From Saksenaea vasiformis B4078 (lineage: Eukaryota > Mucoromycota > Mucoromycetes > Mucorales > Saksenaeaceae), in the NCBI GenBank assembly GCA_000697055.1, contig JNDT01001573.1, forward strand, positions 97,468 to 161,467: a stretch of DNA of 64,000 nt, given 5' to 3'. The position numbers and the translations under genes were made by a program. Of the stretch, positions 1-14,841 are shown piece after piece; the stretch's first letter is position 1, and every line of letters starts with the position of its first letter. The notes beneath the pieces were generated by a model. The model worked only from the letters and a program-made list of their open reading frames with translations, had not been told where the DNA came from and did no database searches.

Positions 1-3000
1 TGTATTGTAGTTTTATATTTTTTTGTTTCATCCCAAAAATAAGTGGTACATAAACGTCCGCTATGAGTATGATCGATGCGCTTACAGGTCTCGGAGAAAG
101 TAGTTTTACAATGTCAAAATCTGCGGATCTTTTCGCCCTGAGCAAAGCCTTTTTTGAACCGGGCTATCAGTCCTCTGCTACCATAGACAGTGCCATGCGG
201 GTCATGGAAAACGTGGACGTACACGAAGATGGTATTGCACGAACACTAGCGATGATGACTCGCACGCACGCCAGTTTGGAACGAAGTGCAGAGGGCCAGT
301 CATGGAATATTGAGAACTTTGTAGCTGCTGTGAACAAACGAGTAAGTCCCACCTTCTTCGTCGAAACGTGCCACTTCATCGTTTGCCTTGCTAGAATCCA
401 GATATTAATTGGCTGACAGTATTCACGAAACTGGATCATGCTGAATTCATCACCTACGACCCTGTTGGATTAAAAATTCTGATAGATACGTGGAAATGTA
501 GTCAAAAGGTAAACCTGAAAAGTCAATTCGACGGGTATGGGTTAAGCTAAAAAAAAAATCCACCTCACTAGGATCAGAGTGAGCCATTCCCAGTGCAATT
601 GTTTTGCAAACGATGGAAGAATGTGAGAGGCCAGTTGAGTGTCATATACCATATGCTCTACAGTCCCTCGGATTTGCTTGATCTTTCACGGGCTTCAATG
701 ACGAGAGTGATCCAGGATGCACACATCCAGGGATTACACGTGGCAGCGCGTTCGGCAGCCATGCATTTAGCATCGCAAAATTTGAACTGTCTAGAGCTCA
801 TTGATAGTATTATTGATCTTGCGGATACCGTGGTGGCAGAGGATGTAAGGGTGCTTACGGAACGCTTAGCAATTCAAGCTCCTGAATTACTACTTTTGGG
901 TCTGGCACAAATCCAGGTTCGGTTCGCATTTCCCTTCTGCTTATGTTCATTTCTGATCTTCTTGTTGTAATTTCAGCCAATCAAAAACGAGCTACACCGC
1001 GATCTGCTAATCCGCCTACTGAGTATCTTCCTCATCGGTCATGCAAACACCTGTTTAGTGATCTCCGTGCTATGGAAAGTGCATTCACGATTACTATTGG
1101 AGGGATTTTTGGATATGTACAATAAGGATCCGACAGCCACTTCGCGCATTCTAGATATCTCTCAGGAAGCGAAGGTAAAAAAGAAAAGAACATGGATTCG
1201 CCCAAAAAAAAAGTTGTGCGAGAGAGAGACAAACTAAGCTTCCATTTTAGATTCTGGTTTATGTTCTGAGAACAGACGTTCTTTTCTTTTCTCTTGATTT
1301 GGCTTCTTTGGCTGCGCGAAGACAGCACCTCAATATGGAGAAATGGCTTAATGAAAGAATGATACAAGACAAACTGTTATTCGTTGACGGATGTCTTGAA
1401 TTTTTAGAAAAAAAGTGTTTGATGGAGATGGCACGACAATCGGGCGCCAACGCGGTACCTACATTGCATCTCTCAGTAGAAGTGATCAAAGTCTTCTTCC
1501 GCGTTCTTTCTGAGAAGTAGGTAGACAAATGTCGCATACAAGACCGTCTCACCTTCTTTACGATGTTAGGCAACTTCCACCAGCCGAGTCAGCCAAACTG
1601 GCAAAACTGGTTCAATTGTACTCCCAGTTGTATCCTCAATTGATGGAGAATAGGACTGTAGCCGATAAGAAACCACCCACGTCTGCTGACGTGGATGCGG
1701 AACGTTCGTATCCTCCCGAGGTTGAGGAAATGGTGCGTCTGTACTTTGAGCGACTCTACACCAAAGACATTAGCGCAGCTCGGTTTGCTTCAGTTTTAAA
1801 AGCTTGTCAATCTTCCGATGACCAACGACAAATCGATTACTTTTCATGCACGGTGCACACTTTGGTAAAGTGGCAGTAGTTGCTATGTATGCTTATCTTC
1901 TAATGCATTCATTAGATTGACGAAGCGCGCTTTTTCAGTCAATATCCCGAAAACGAACTATTAGCGACTGGCGAACTTCTAGGCTTTCTCATCGAACAGC
2001 ACTTAATATCATACCCTTTGCTGCGCGTTGCGTTGAAGCACATTCTGGATGCTTTGAATCACCCAGCTGGATCAAAGATGTTTCGGTTTGGTGTTCGTGC
2101 TCTTTTGCAATTCCGTGATCGTCTAGGTGAATGGCCCCAGTATACAGCATTGTTATCAAAGATAGATGGTTTGCGAGGCTATCCTGTCCTTGTTCGTAGT
2201 ATTACCGACACGCTGCAACAACTATCGCTCAACGACGAGGAATCGCCCGAAAACAATGCACCCAAATCGGAAATAGAAAATGGTCAGGATATTCAGGCTA
2301 AAAGTGCGGCAATAGCTCCAAATGTAGCGACTTTGCTGCAGCGTTCAACCGACCAACGCTTCGAAGATCCACCAGCAAAGGTTCAAGATCGTGTAGCCTT
2401 CCTGATCAATAATCTCTCGATTGGGAACTTGGAGACAAAGAAACCAGAATTGGCGCAACTGTTAACAGAGTCGACGTGGGGATGGTTCGCCAACTATTTG
2501 GTTGTTCGACGCGTTAGCATTGAGCCAAATAACCACGAACTTTACGCCTCCTTGCTGAATGCATTGAAATCACCTCAGTTGCTCGATATAGTTGTGGAAG
2601 AGACCTACAGTAGTATTCGATTGCTGCTGCAGTCTGAGACCATTGTTGATTCTTCAGCGGACCGTAATTTACTGAAACTTCTTGGATCCTGGTTAGGAAG
2701 GATGACAATTGCGAGAAACAAGCCTATCCGGCATAAAGATCTCTCTTTCAAGGTATGCTGTCTGCGACATATGATAAAATAAAAGGAAGGCATACTTACG
2801 CTGGCTCTAGGATCTGTTGTTGGATGCTTACGACAGAGATCGTCTTGTGGTTGCTATTCCCCTTACCTGCAAAGTCCTTCAGCATGCCTCGGACAGCAAG
2901 GTTTTCCAGTCACCTAATCCATGGTTGATGGGCATTTTGAAACTTTTGGCAGAGCTGTATTGGAGCGAGAATTTGCGATTGAACTTGAAGTTTGAGATCG

Positions 3001-6000
3001 AGATTCTATTCAAGACCTTAAATATCGATTTGGAGGGTAAGTTGCGCGGCGCTATGCGAATCTAGTACTAATTGGATGCAGAAATTGAACCGACGGCTAT
3101 ACTGGAGAAACGTTCGCCAACGACCACGGAAAACCGCCAGGCTCACCCTCCTATGAACGAAACTGAACATCCAAACTATACAGAACACCCTGTCAATGTT
3201 CCCAATGCTGTTCCAGGTGGGACTTTTCGTCATGACAAGGGAGAAAGTAACTTACCTCCTTCCATAGCAGAAAGCCGCCCTGAAGTGGATATTTCTCCAT
3301 TGTTAGCTAAACTTCAGTTCAATCCTGCTGTGACTCAGATCCTGTTACAACAACCAGCGCTCAAGGCGACGATCTTTCGAGCCATTACAGAAACGTTTGG
3401 AGAGGTAACCAGAGCATACAGAGTGAATCAATCAACGGTAGCCTTATGCGGTATCTAGGTTGTTCCCAATGTGATTTCGACATCGTGTAATATCGCTACG
3501 GCTTCGACGAAAGAGCTGGTGCTCAAGGATTTTGCTACTGATCCAGATGAAACTAAGTTAAAAAAGGCAGCGCATGCAATGGTTAGACCACTTGCAGGCA
3601 ACTTGACTGTTGCTACTTGCAAAGAGCCTTTGTGCAACAACATGGCAGCTTCCATTATTCTTCATTTGGTTGAGAATGGGCTTCCAGAGGTAACTATCGC
3701 AATGGCAACGCCAACTACTTACACAAGCTACTAGCCTTTTGCTGAAGAGATTGGAACGTCGGTCACCTTGGATAATATTGATGTAACCTGTTTCTTTGTC
3801 GAACAGCTTGCGCAAGCCAAGGCAAGCTCTGACATTGACCGAGCACTTGCACCTGCCTACGCCAGTCGCATCTCTTACAGAGAGGTAATACATTTAGTGG
3901 TTAGATCTTGTTACTAACACCCATCTTAGCAACGATCGGGTATGCCTTTTTATGATGCGCAGAAGCTAAAGGGCCCTCATCCCATGCAGCTGCCGGAAAT
4001 GCTGCGGGCCAATGGCGGTGTCAATATGGAACAGGTACAGGGTGGATGTATTGCTACAATGTATTGAGCTGTTTTGAAGATGCGCCTCTATGATACGTTC
4101 AACCAGCGGCCGATCGCAAATCAGCAGCCAGTGAGTTCTGCTGAAGGCTGTAAGTAAAACCATGCGCGTATAACTTGAACTTTTAACAAACTCGTATCTC
4201 TAGCATTCGCAGGGTCTCCGAACCTTCCTATGGGTTTCAATGTGAACGCTTTTGCTATGAAACTGGAAGTAAGTCGTTACTCATGTGATTGAGCTCCCTT
4301 TACTCATCGAAGGAATAACTGCATAGCAATTGTTGCTGGAGTTGGACCGTCTGATTCGACAATCTGGTATTCGAAGTGTGGCTACGTTACCTCGGAATCA
4401 TGATATTTGTCTTTTGATTCGGCAAATACCACTTCTTATATCTCAAAACGCTACCCCGTTGCCGGTGCTTCTTGTCTTTATTGAAAAGACAGTTTACTTT
4501 CTATATCAAAGCGACACAGTGTTTGCTATCGAGATGTACACGATTTTCTTGCAATCGTTGTTTGAATTGTCCGTGGACGTTGCAAAAGAAGTTCTCGCCT
4601 GGATTGTTTATGCGAATGACGAGGTATGGATAACGAATACATAGTAGAATAATGCATACTGACAATGGAGGGAAAAATCTTCCACTATAGCAAAAATACA
4701 ATGCATCTGTTGCTGCCATGTTGATACGTTATGGTATGATACCGCTGGAGGAGTACGACGTTCATTTGGCGCAACTCATTCATGCCAAGTCCGACAACGT
4801 GGTTGAGTTTGCTGCGCAACTAGTGCATATGTGCTTATTGTCAACCGCGCCCGTTTCTTATGTGGAAGACCATATCCTCACCATAGCAGCGCTGCAAAAG
4901 ATCTCAGAGCAACAGGAAGACGTTCCACAAAGGTTTGCTGATCCTTCGGAAAAGAAAAAAATTAGGTGATTGTAGCTTACTTTTTTTTTGGTTCAGGGTG
5001 ACTTTACTGATGCAGGACTTGAGAGCTTTCGTGGAACAGCCTTATGCGGATATAAAGAAGGATGTCGATTGTTTGCAGCAACGCATGCTGTTTGCGGAGT
5101 GGGTTCGTTTATGCCAACACCCCTTGGCTACCGAGCCATTGTTCAGTAAACTTGCGGAACAGGTAATGTTCCTGATCTGTCTTCTTTTTGGAAAAACGCT
5201 AAAGAGTAAGATCTTGTTAGATTTCGCATGCTGCCAAGGATACAGAGGGGAAATGCTTCTTTTTCCGATTATGCACAGAGATTTGCATCTACCAGTACAT
5301 GGACTTTAGACCAGCCAACCTTGCAAATCAGCGACGCATGATTCAACTCGTGGATTCATTTACCAAGTTGATTGCTTACATCGTGATGGTTGAGAAGGGG
5401 GATGGAGAGGATCACAAAGCAGCAAAGCTCAAATTACTGAGCGACGCCCTTTCTGTGATTGTCTTGATGCTAGCGCATCAACACGAGATCCAAGGAATTA
5501 AGTTTAACCAGAGACCCTTTTTGCGGATCCTTTCTTCCCTGTTTACGGATATAACAAAGACCTTGTCCGATAGCATGGATACATCCATGGTCATTGTGTT
5601 CAGGTAAGAAAGGGGAGGGTAATTCGTGGGGCTGCAGACTCACGCGTTATTTATCGAATTGTAGTGATGTGCTATACACCTTACAACCTAGCCATTTCCC
5701 TGGTTTTGCATTTTCATGGCTGCAGTTGATATCCCATCGTAAACTTCTTCCTCAATTGTTAGCAGGCAATGACCGTCATGGTTGGCAGACATGCCAGAAA
5801 CTTGTGTTGGCTTTGCTGAAGTTCCTCAACCCCTTACTCCAGAGCGAAGCGCTCCAACCTGCAACCAAAACGTTCTATCGTGGAACGTTGAGAGTACTCG
5901 TTGTACTTTTGCATGATTTCCCGGAGTTTTTATGCAGCAATTATATGGTGTTCGCGCAAGCAATACCGCATTCATGCATCCAACTGCGCAACCTTATCCT

Positions 6001-6384
6001 GAGCGCATTTCCTCGAGTGTTGCACTTACCGGATCCATTCACATCCGATGTGACATTGGATCAGCTACCTGAGAGCAAAGAGGAACCCAGTTTAAATAGC
6101 GATTATGTTGCACCGCTCGAAAAAGATAATTTCAAGGCGGCCATTAATAATTATGTGGAAACGGCTGATCAAGGCTTTTTCGAAGAAGCACTTAAACATA
6201 TCATGCACGAAGACGACGCCAGTTACCATCTCGATGTATTGGATGCGTTTGTGTTGTACCTGGGATCTCAGACCGCTACTTTGGAAAAACCAATTGAATC
6301 TCATCCTGCCATCCTTGTGTTCAAATATCTCCTAACAGAAATGACCTCAGAAGGTAAAGAAAAAGAGAGAAACCCCTTTACTAA

Positions 6385-6417
<33 letters not shown>

Positions 6418-6762
6418 TAGGACGTTTTCTCTTGCTGAATGCGATCAGTGATCATTTGCGCTATCCAAATAATCATACGCTCTTTTTCCGATCTGCACTG
6501 TTACATTTATTTGCAGATCAATCGGAAACGATCAAGGAACAGATCACAAGGTAAAGGCGCTAAAGAAAATCGTTATGCAGGGTGCAAACTAAAATGATCT
6601 ATCTACAGAGTACTGCTGGAAAGACTCATTGTTAACCGCCCACATCCATGGGGATTGCTTTCCTCGTTCATTGAGATTATCAAAAGCGAGAATTTTTGGC
6701 AGCATCAGTTTATCCGCTGTTCTCCTGACATTGAAAAACTATTCGACAACGTCTCCAGGTAG
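1..6762 (+). CDS. NOT1: CCR4-NOT complex scaffold subunit 1 (5' end outside window)
   Basis: Scaffold of the CCR4-NOT deadenylase, which shortens poly(A) tails and represses mRNAs. The gene is split by many short introns and its exons follow the order of CNOT1. N-terminal repeats carry LGESSF and MTRTHASL. The MIF4G region (which in the family holds the CAF1/CCR4 nucleases and DDX6) shows [15 protein letters not shown] and [16 protein letters not shown] near 1.94-2.12 kb, then [16 protein letters not shown] near 2.5 kb. The CNOT9-binding region has [18 protein letters not shown] near 3.53 kb. The C-terminal NOT module ends [19 protein letters not shown] and a TAG at 6760-6762, matching the usual CNOT1 end. 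The first clear exon begins near 63-87; about 200 N-terminal residues expected of the family lie to the left. A 22-nt T run near 6.39 kb lies in an intron. No frame break was seen. Identification is secure; individual exon edges are not. Confidence 0.93.
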
Positions 6763-8862
6763 ATGATGATGTGGGATGATAGTAAAGAAGAAGTGTCTTA
6801 CCCTTGTTGTTAGATCCATTAAAAATACATAATATGTACTACCTACAGAGAAAAACATTGACTACATTATAATCATAATAGATTCATTTATTTAAGCAAT
6901 TGCTCGTTTGTTTGTTTGTTCCATCCTTTGTCGCATGCATTGACCCGATGGACTGATTGTGCTGAAGTATTTTCTTATGGGTTATGAAGAACATATGAAT
7001 ATGAAAGCACAGTGAATAACGTATCCTAAAAGAGGGCTGTTTTTCCCATATCATTTAACCGATCTTCAAAAACAATTAATGGAGTGACAGATTAATTTTC
7101 TACAGTAGATACTCGATATAAGGATACCCACGGTAGACAGAAAATCTATTCCTTTATCGAGAATATTCTTCAAGTGAACTTTGTAGCATAGTATCCACCG
7201 AGCTTGTTCCCCTGAGAAGTATTCTTATATCAAGATTATTCTTATATCGAATATTCTTATAACGAGTATCTACTGTATTTGCATAATCCATGATTTTACT
7301 CCTGGAGATCGACCAAAATTAGTCAATTAAACAAAAAGGTCATGGCAAGCACCTCGAAACCAAGATCTGTATCCGTCGAAGATGAGACATGAAAGTGCTG
7401 TAGCTCAAAATATGCAGCAAGCCAGTAGCGGGAACTTCCGTTAAAGATGATTGAATAGAGTTTCTTCAATCAATCTGTCAGCTGTACCTTTCCACCATCA
7501 TGAACGCTACAATGCATATATTATTATGCGCCGCTAATGAGGCATCTACGTCAACGGCATATCTTGTTGATATGGAGCCAACGGAGACAATTGGCGGACA
7601 TGTATGGAGACAGCCATGGACAACTTGACGGTCTATCCAGTGGACACGAAGCAGTCATGACATCGAGATAATATCTGCGTCGGTCTGGAGACCTTGCGAA
7701 ATGAACGAGGTGAGTCGGAAACTTTCAACATGGTGGGTATCGCCATGGAGGTTATTTTGAACATGAGAACGACAGTTTCTGCGTACCGAATGATTGGAGA
7801 CGTCCTATCGACACTGTTTGCTCAAAATCGCGTGAATCCGCATGCAACGTTCATACTGTGACTTTGGGCAACGTAGGAGACGAAAATCATTGACCGTCCC
7901 ACTGCTATCGCCGTCATTGATGAAATCCTTGTTTAGCTGGAGTTGGCAAAACGGTAGAGCTATAACTAGCGCAATCTCCACAGTAGCATTTTTTGGAGCT
8001 CATATGAACGAACGGGAAGCAGAGGATTAGGGACCTATAACGCCGTCCCTTTTTCCTCATCGCCTCACATCCGTGCAGTGAAATATCTGGAGTGTTCGCT
8101 CAGCCATTTTCAAAAAAAATATTTAGAATACTGTTAACCTTAAAACGAAATTGGGCAATCCATAAACTTAAACAAAAAAAACATGCCTCTACATCCCGTC
8201 TCAATCACTCGGCTGAAATCCATTATCATACTTTTTCGACTCTTCAGGGGGTATGTCGGTTACTGTTCATCCGCATGACTTGTATTAAGCAAATGCGCAT
8301 TGGGTTGATGTGTTCTCAATTGATAGGTCGCATTTGCTTTTTTGTTTTTAATCAAATCACCATGTATGAGCATATCAGTTGATCCATTATGCTGAACATA
8401 TCCAGTGAGAAAAGAGGTCATAGGATAAACTGGCTGCACTATCATGCAAACAAATGACGGGTCCTATATACACAATATGGGTATTACCTTGTCTTCCATT
8501 AGCGTCATTTTGAAAGGAGAAATGAAGCAATGAATGCGGATTTTGATGGAGTGCATAGAGAAACCCCATTCTTTATTTGTAGTACATTATGATCTAGGTT
8601 TAGCCATCCTAGTCAACAATAGCAAGTGTAACAGGATTATGCATGAACCATTAAAGTTTCCCCTACAGTGAAAGAAATAAAGAAAAAAAAAACAAATGGT
8701 AACACGAGCCGAGAACTGATGAAGAAGAAGACAAGAGGTATCGGGAAGAGCTGAGCAAGTGATGTCTGAGTTGATAGTCAGGTTGCTCTCCGACGATTCG
8801 AAAAACTTTTGTGGCGGGGGGGGGTTTCCTCTTTTTTTTTTTTTCATGTTGTTCATTTCGGC
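6763..8862. other. Intergenic stretch with one short inverted-repeat element
   Basis: Between the NOT1 stop and the BAR-SH3 start I find no gene I can support. Open frames near 7842-8382 are short, have no recognisable motif and no splice partners. The only clear structure is the TA-flanked inverted-repeat element at 7103-7275, listed separately. A T-rich tract just before 8863 is probably the 5' leader or promoter of the next gene. Confidence 0.6.
7103..7275. mobile_element. Short TIR element (MITE), pogo/Tc1-like
   Basis: A 173-bp segment begins CAGTAGATACTCG and ends CGAGTATCTACTG. The termini are inverted copies that stay similar for about 22 bp, and TA dinucleotides flank both sides (7101-7102 and 7276-7277). 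The inside is AT-rich, repeats the TTCTTATATCGA theme and has no coding capacity. TA target duplication and a CAGT start are usual for Tc1/mariner-pogo non-autonomous elements, so assignment to that superfamily is an inference. A diverged relative lies near 28.83-29.05 kb. Confidence 0.75.
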
Positions 8863-10410
8863 ATGAGTTGGAAGGTAATGACCTACCATGAAGCCTTTGG
8901 AATGGAACTAAAGAGACAACCTATTTTTTTTCTGAACTAACGAATAATATAGGGTCTACAAAAAGCAGTGAGTCGATTACCTCATCAAATTCTTTCGAAG
9001 AAATCGGAAAGTAAATGCACGAAAGATAAAGGTGATGACCTAAGCAAACTGATGATGATGATGCGTTAGCTACGAAGGATGCGGATTTTATTGCTTTGGA
9101 GAAGAAATTTAGCGACTTTTCTAAAGTGGTAGATCGACTGGTTAAGGATGCTCAGACATTTCGTGATAGTATATCAGGTAAATAAAAAAGGAGGCGCCCA
9201 AAACGGAATATGAAAGTTAAGAAATAAAGTCAGTATTGCTTGGTCATCAGGCGGCGATGGCTGCGTTTTTAACGATCATTTACGATACAAACATTGGTAT
9301 CGAAACACAAGCAATTCAGAAACGAGTACAACAAACACCAGCAAATGCTGTGCAAGCGGTGAATGATGCTGAGGCGGCGATGGCGTACTGTCGGGACGAA
9401 ATATTACCCGAATTGGTAAAGAAGTGTTTATCAAGTGGAAATCATAATTTTTTTTTCTAAAACAATCTAGGATGCTGTGGATCGTGATGTTGTCAGGCCG
9501 GCACTTGAACTTCAGGAGATTATCAAGATTATCCAAAAGACGATTGTTAAACGAAATCACAAGATGATTGATTATGACCGACACCGCTTAAGTTTGAACA
9601 AACTTAAACAAAAGGAAGAAAGAAGTTTTAATGAAGAAAAGCAAATATTCAAGGTCAAAACAGAGAGAGAAGAGATTTTTGTAACTAAACTGATCTAGGA
9701 TGATTTTAGATTGAAGCCCTTTTGGAAACAGCGACACAAGACTATGAATACCTCAACAATATGTTGAAACAACAATTACCACAGTTCTTTCAACTCAAAG
9801 CATCATTTATTCGTCCTGTGTTTGAAAAGTTTTATTATTTGCAATGCAAGATTTATGGCATGATGTATGCTCGATGCCACGAGCTTCTAAATGCTAACCT
9901 GCAGCATTTTACCACACATGCCATGTCAGTGACGGATGGATTGCAGTGGCGAAAATCACAGCATGATACACGTTCAGAAATGGAAAACATGGATTTATTG
10001 AAATCTGGAGGGAAAGCATGGGTTGCAGGTAAGAGAAAAAAAAACCCAAGACTGTTTGGTAATGACCACTTCTTAAAAAAAACAAAAAAGCATCAGGAGG
10101 TGTGAACAATTCAAAACTATCACTTCAAGAAAGAGCAGCATTGCGAGCTAATGGAGGCACTAGTCCATCGAATATAGCCAGTCCTCCTCCTTATACACCT
10201 TCTGTACCGAAACTTCCTCAACGATCACAACCGACTTATGTGTTAGCTTTGTACGACTACGACGCTCAGACCACCGATGATCTGAGTTTTAGGAAGGATG
10301 ATAAAATTGAATTGATTGAAAGAACGGCCGATCAAAATGACTGGTGGACAGGTCGATTGCGTGGCGTTACAGGTCTTTTCCCAGGCAACTACGTGACCGA
10401 ACTTAAATGA
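8863..10410 (+). CDS. BAR-SH3 membrane-curvature protein (Rvs167/Hob1/amphiphysin type)
   Basis: Binds and bends membrane during endocytosis and links it to cortical actin; family members act as BAR dimers. The start is fixed by splicing: ATG-AGT-TGG-AAG at 8863-8874 precedes an intron (8875-8952), giving MSWKGLQKAV, which matches the MSW-GFKKA start of the family. The BAR region follows in several exons (coiled-coil-rich, e.g. [17 protein letters not shown] and [15 protein letters not shown]). A Ser/Pro-rich linker ([18 protein letters not shown]) leads to a C-terminal SH3 domain of about 55 residues with [23 protein letters not shown] and GLFPGNYV, all standard SH3 ligand-pocket motifs. The stop is at 10408-10410. 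Whether it is closer to Rvs167 or Hob1 cannot be settled by eye, so no symbol is given. Confidence 0.88.
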
Positions 10411-10633
10411 TTTCCTTTTTTTTTCATAATGAAAGATATTTTTTTATTTGATTTACAAGAACAATGACGTATCAAAGAGAGAAAAATATAGATAGATTTT
10501 GACGCAAAAACATAGGGAAGTAGTTTTCATAGGTGTTTTTCGGAGAAACTTGGACATGTAGAAAGAAGTAGAAGAAAGAAAAAAAGGGGGGTTTGTGGCA
10601 TTTAAAGCGTAAGTGAGAAAACAGAAATTTCTG

Positions 10634-12410
10634 TTAGCAAGATGGCAAAACATGATTGACAAAGCGATTTAATTCAGTGGGTGTAGAACAACGAAGTAAA
10701 TTGCTTTGGACATGTGCATCGATTTCCTATAGAGAGACAGTGTCAAAACAATGAAAACAAGAAACAAAGCTTTTTTCTTTTTTTCTTTTTTTTTTTTTTT
10801 TTACTTACAAGAAGTACATCCTTTGCGTTGGGACGTGTTTTTGAATTGTCATCTAGTAACCAAGCAACCAAACCACGCATATACATGGTTGGATAACTGT
10901 AAGAAAAGGTGGGACTTGGTTCACTGAGAATAGCTGCAAACAATTCAATTTCGTCCTTGAGAAGATAGTGTGGTGGCACGCGATCCATCATTTCAATGAT
11001 GGTGATACCAAGTGACCACATGTCGATTTTCTCGTCGTAGTACTGTTCACGAATTACTTCGGGTGCCATCCATTTACTTGTTCCTAATCTGTCCCGGTTA
11101 CGTTTATTCGTACGTGTTGCCAAACCAAAATCAGCTACAATAAAAAGCATAAGTAAGGGAAAAAGAAAAAAGAAAGAAAAAAGAAAAAAAAACACTTACT
11201 CAGTTTGACTTCACCGTTCCAGCCTAATAACAAATTCTCACACTTGACATCCCGATGAATAAAGCCTTTGCTGTGTAAATACATCAAAGCTTTCAAAGTT
11301 TCGCAAGCAATATAAACGGTGTAATCTTCTGGAATACCACGTTGACAAAGAACGGCGAAAACGGAGCAACGTTGCAAGTCCATCGCTATCCAAACATCGT
11401 CACGCCACAAGGTGACTTCGCGCAACCGAACCAGGTTCGCGTGACCTGTTGCCATAATTCGAAGTTCACGTACGATAGCTGCTCGATACTCTCGGTCAGG
11501 ATCAAGACGGCAACGCTTGATAGCCATGTGAAGATTCTTTTTATACCGATGCACGGCCCGCACCACAGCACCATTGACACTAAATCATTCATTCTTTAGT
11601 TTAGATACATATTATTATAACTATTATTATTATTTTGAATGACTTACCCTGTTCCAATTTCTTTGAAGCCACCATATTTATTACGTGGATCTAATGAGGA
11701 GACTTGGACTTTGGGTAAAGCTTTTCTCATTTTTCGTTCAAATTCATTTTCGGGACGAACCAAAGGTGGGAGCTGCGGAATCTCGGAACGTCCAACAGGG
11801 ATCCAGGGCCGTTTAGAGATATGTTTTTGGGGATCACATGGACGAAGGCTGTAAGTTTTTTCTGAGGCGGCTTCCGGTTTCAAAAAGGCGTCACTTCCAA
11901 GGATATTCGGAATCTCATAAAATCCTGGTGCTCGCCATACCTCCTATTCTGGTATCAGTTATCCATGCCAATCATTTTTCAATTTTTTTTCTTCTTTCTT
12001 TCTTTTTCTCTTTTTTCCTTTTTTTTTCTTATATACCTTCACAGGAAGGCCACCATTAGTTTGCGATGCGTTGCTACTTCGGGAATTGAGTATGGATGAT
12101 CGACGAAGGCAACCGGTAGATCGTCGTTTCATGGTCATATCGACAACCATGACAGATTGTTGGCGTTTATCTGCTGTGGTTGATGACTTTGATTTTCGTA
12201 GGTTGCCGAGCGACATCCGCTTGCCGCCAAGAAGACCAGGCGAACGCTGATAAGAATAATAACAAATAAATAAATAATGAACAATGAAAAAGTGAAAAAA
12301 AAGCTTACTCTGTTGTCTTTGGCGGCAGCAAGCATTGCTTTACCGTGGTTACCGAGTTGGGTGTTAATATTTGATTTTACGTTGTTATGTGAATTGACGC
12401 ACGATAGCAT
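10634..12410 (-). CDS. STE20/PAK-like serine/threonine kinase without visible CRIB domain
   Basis: Protein kinase of the STE20 group by overall similarity. The ATG is at 12410. Exons give a basic, Ser-rich N-terminal region, then a segment ending DPRNKYGGFKEIGTG. The kinase domain continues after an intron with the glycine loop IGTGVNGAVVRA, the ATP lysine in MAIKRC, catalytic HRDVKCENLLL, DFGLAT (Mg binding), an activation segment RLGTSKWMAPEV and DMWSLGITIIEM. A short last exon, after an intron with a long A run, ends RFVNHVLPSC and TAA at 10634-10636. Catalytic residues K, D, N and DFG are present, so it should be active. I see no CRIB (Cdc42/Rac-binding) motif or PH domain in the N-terminal part, unlike classical PAKs. 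It could also be a divergent GCK-type kinase. It converges on the BAR-SH3 gene (stop codons about 220 bp apart). Confidence 0.85.
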
Positions 12411-14313
<1,903 letters not shown>

Positions 14314-14349
14314 AAGGATGAAAAAATACATAAAAAAATAAATGTTTAT

Positions 14350-14758
14350 TCAAATATTTGTAAGATCGCGTTTGACAGGTCGAGCAGCTGTACGTGGTTT
14401 AGGGACTGTGTGACCAAAACCAACTCCCTCCTCTAATGTAGGAGATGAGGAAGATGTTTCTGTTTGTGATTTGCCATGACTACTTTTCTTTTGGGAAGCT
14501 GCTTCCAAGTTTTTCATGATTTCCTTTTCCGTTTCCAAATCAAGCGTACCGTGTGCAGTAGTGTGCCATTCTGGATGATCCCGTGCTTCTTTGCTATGGT
14601 TCCAGGCATCATGTCCGCGGGGATGTCGCGCTGGTTGCCATGGTGCTAAAGAAAGTAACTCAGTATAGGAACTAATATAAAAATAAAACAAAATTCCATT
14701 TTATTCTACTTTGCTTATGTTCAGGCGTCTCTGCAGTAAAATCAGCGGGCTGAGGCAT
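14350..14758 (-). CDS. Small hypothetical protein, two exons
   Basis: Not recognised. The proposed start is ATG at 14758 (MPQPADFTAETPEHKQ), spliced across an intron of roughly 65 nt with donor GTAGAA and acceptor CTTTAG to an exon rich in His, Trp and Pro (WQPARHPRGHDAWNHSKEA). The C-terminal half is Lys/Glu/Ser-rich (LETEKEIMKNLEAAS) and ends KRDLTNI; TAA at 14350-14352. No signal peptide, membrane segment or known domain is visible. The long single open frame, a consistent splice phase and a position convergent with Rab11 support a real gene of about 110-120 residues. A perfect TGACGTCA lies 76 bp upstream of the ATG. Confidence 0.55.
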
Positions 14759-14833
14759 GAATAACAATAAAAAAGAAAAAGATGCTGCCGTTTTCTTTTT
14801 TTTATGCAAGTGAGAACTTTTTTACGCACCAAA

Positions 14834-14841
14834 TGACGTCA
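14834..14841. promoter_or_regulatory. CRE/ATF-type palindrome TGACGTCA
   Basis: A perfect 8-bp TGACGTCA, the classical bZIP (ATF/CREB) site, lies 76 bp upstream of the small gene that starts at 14758. Its function here is an inference from position. Confidence 0.4.
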
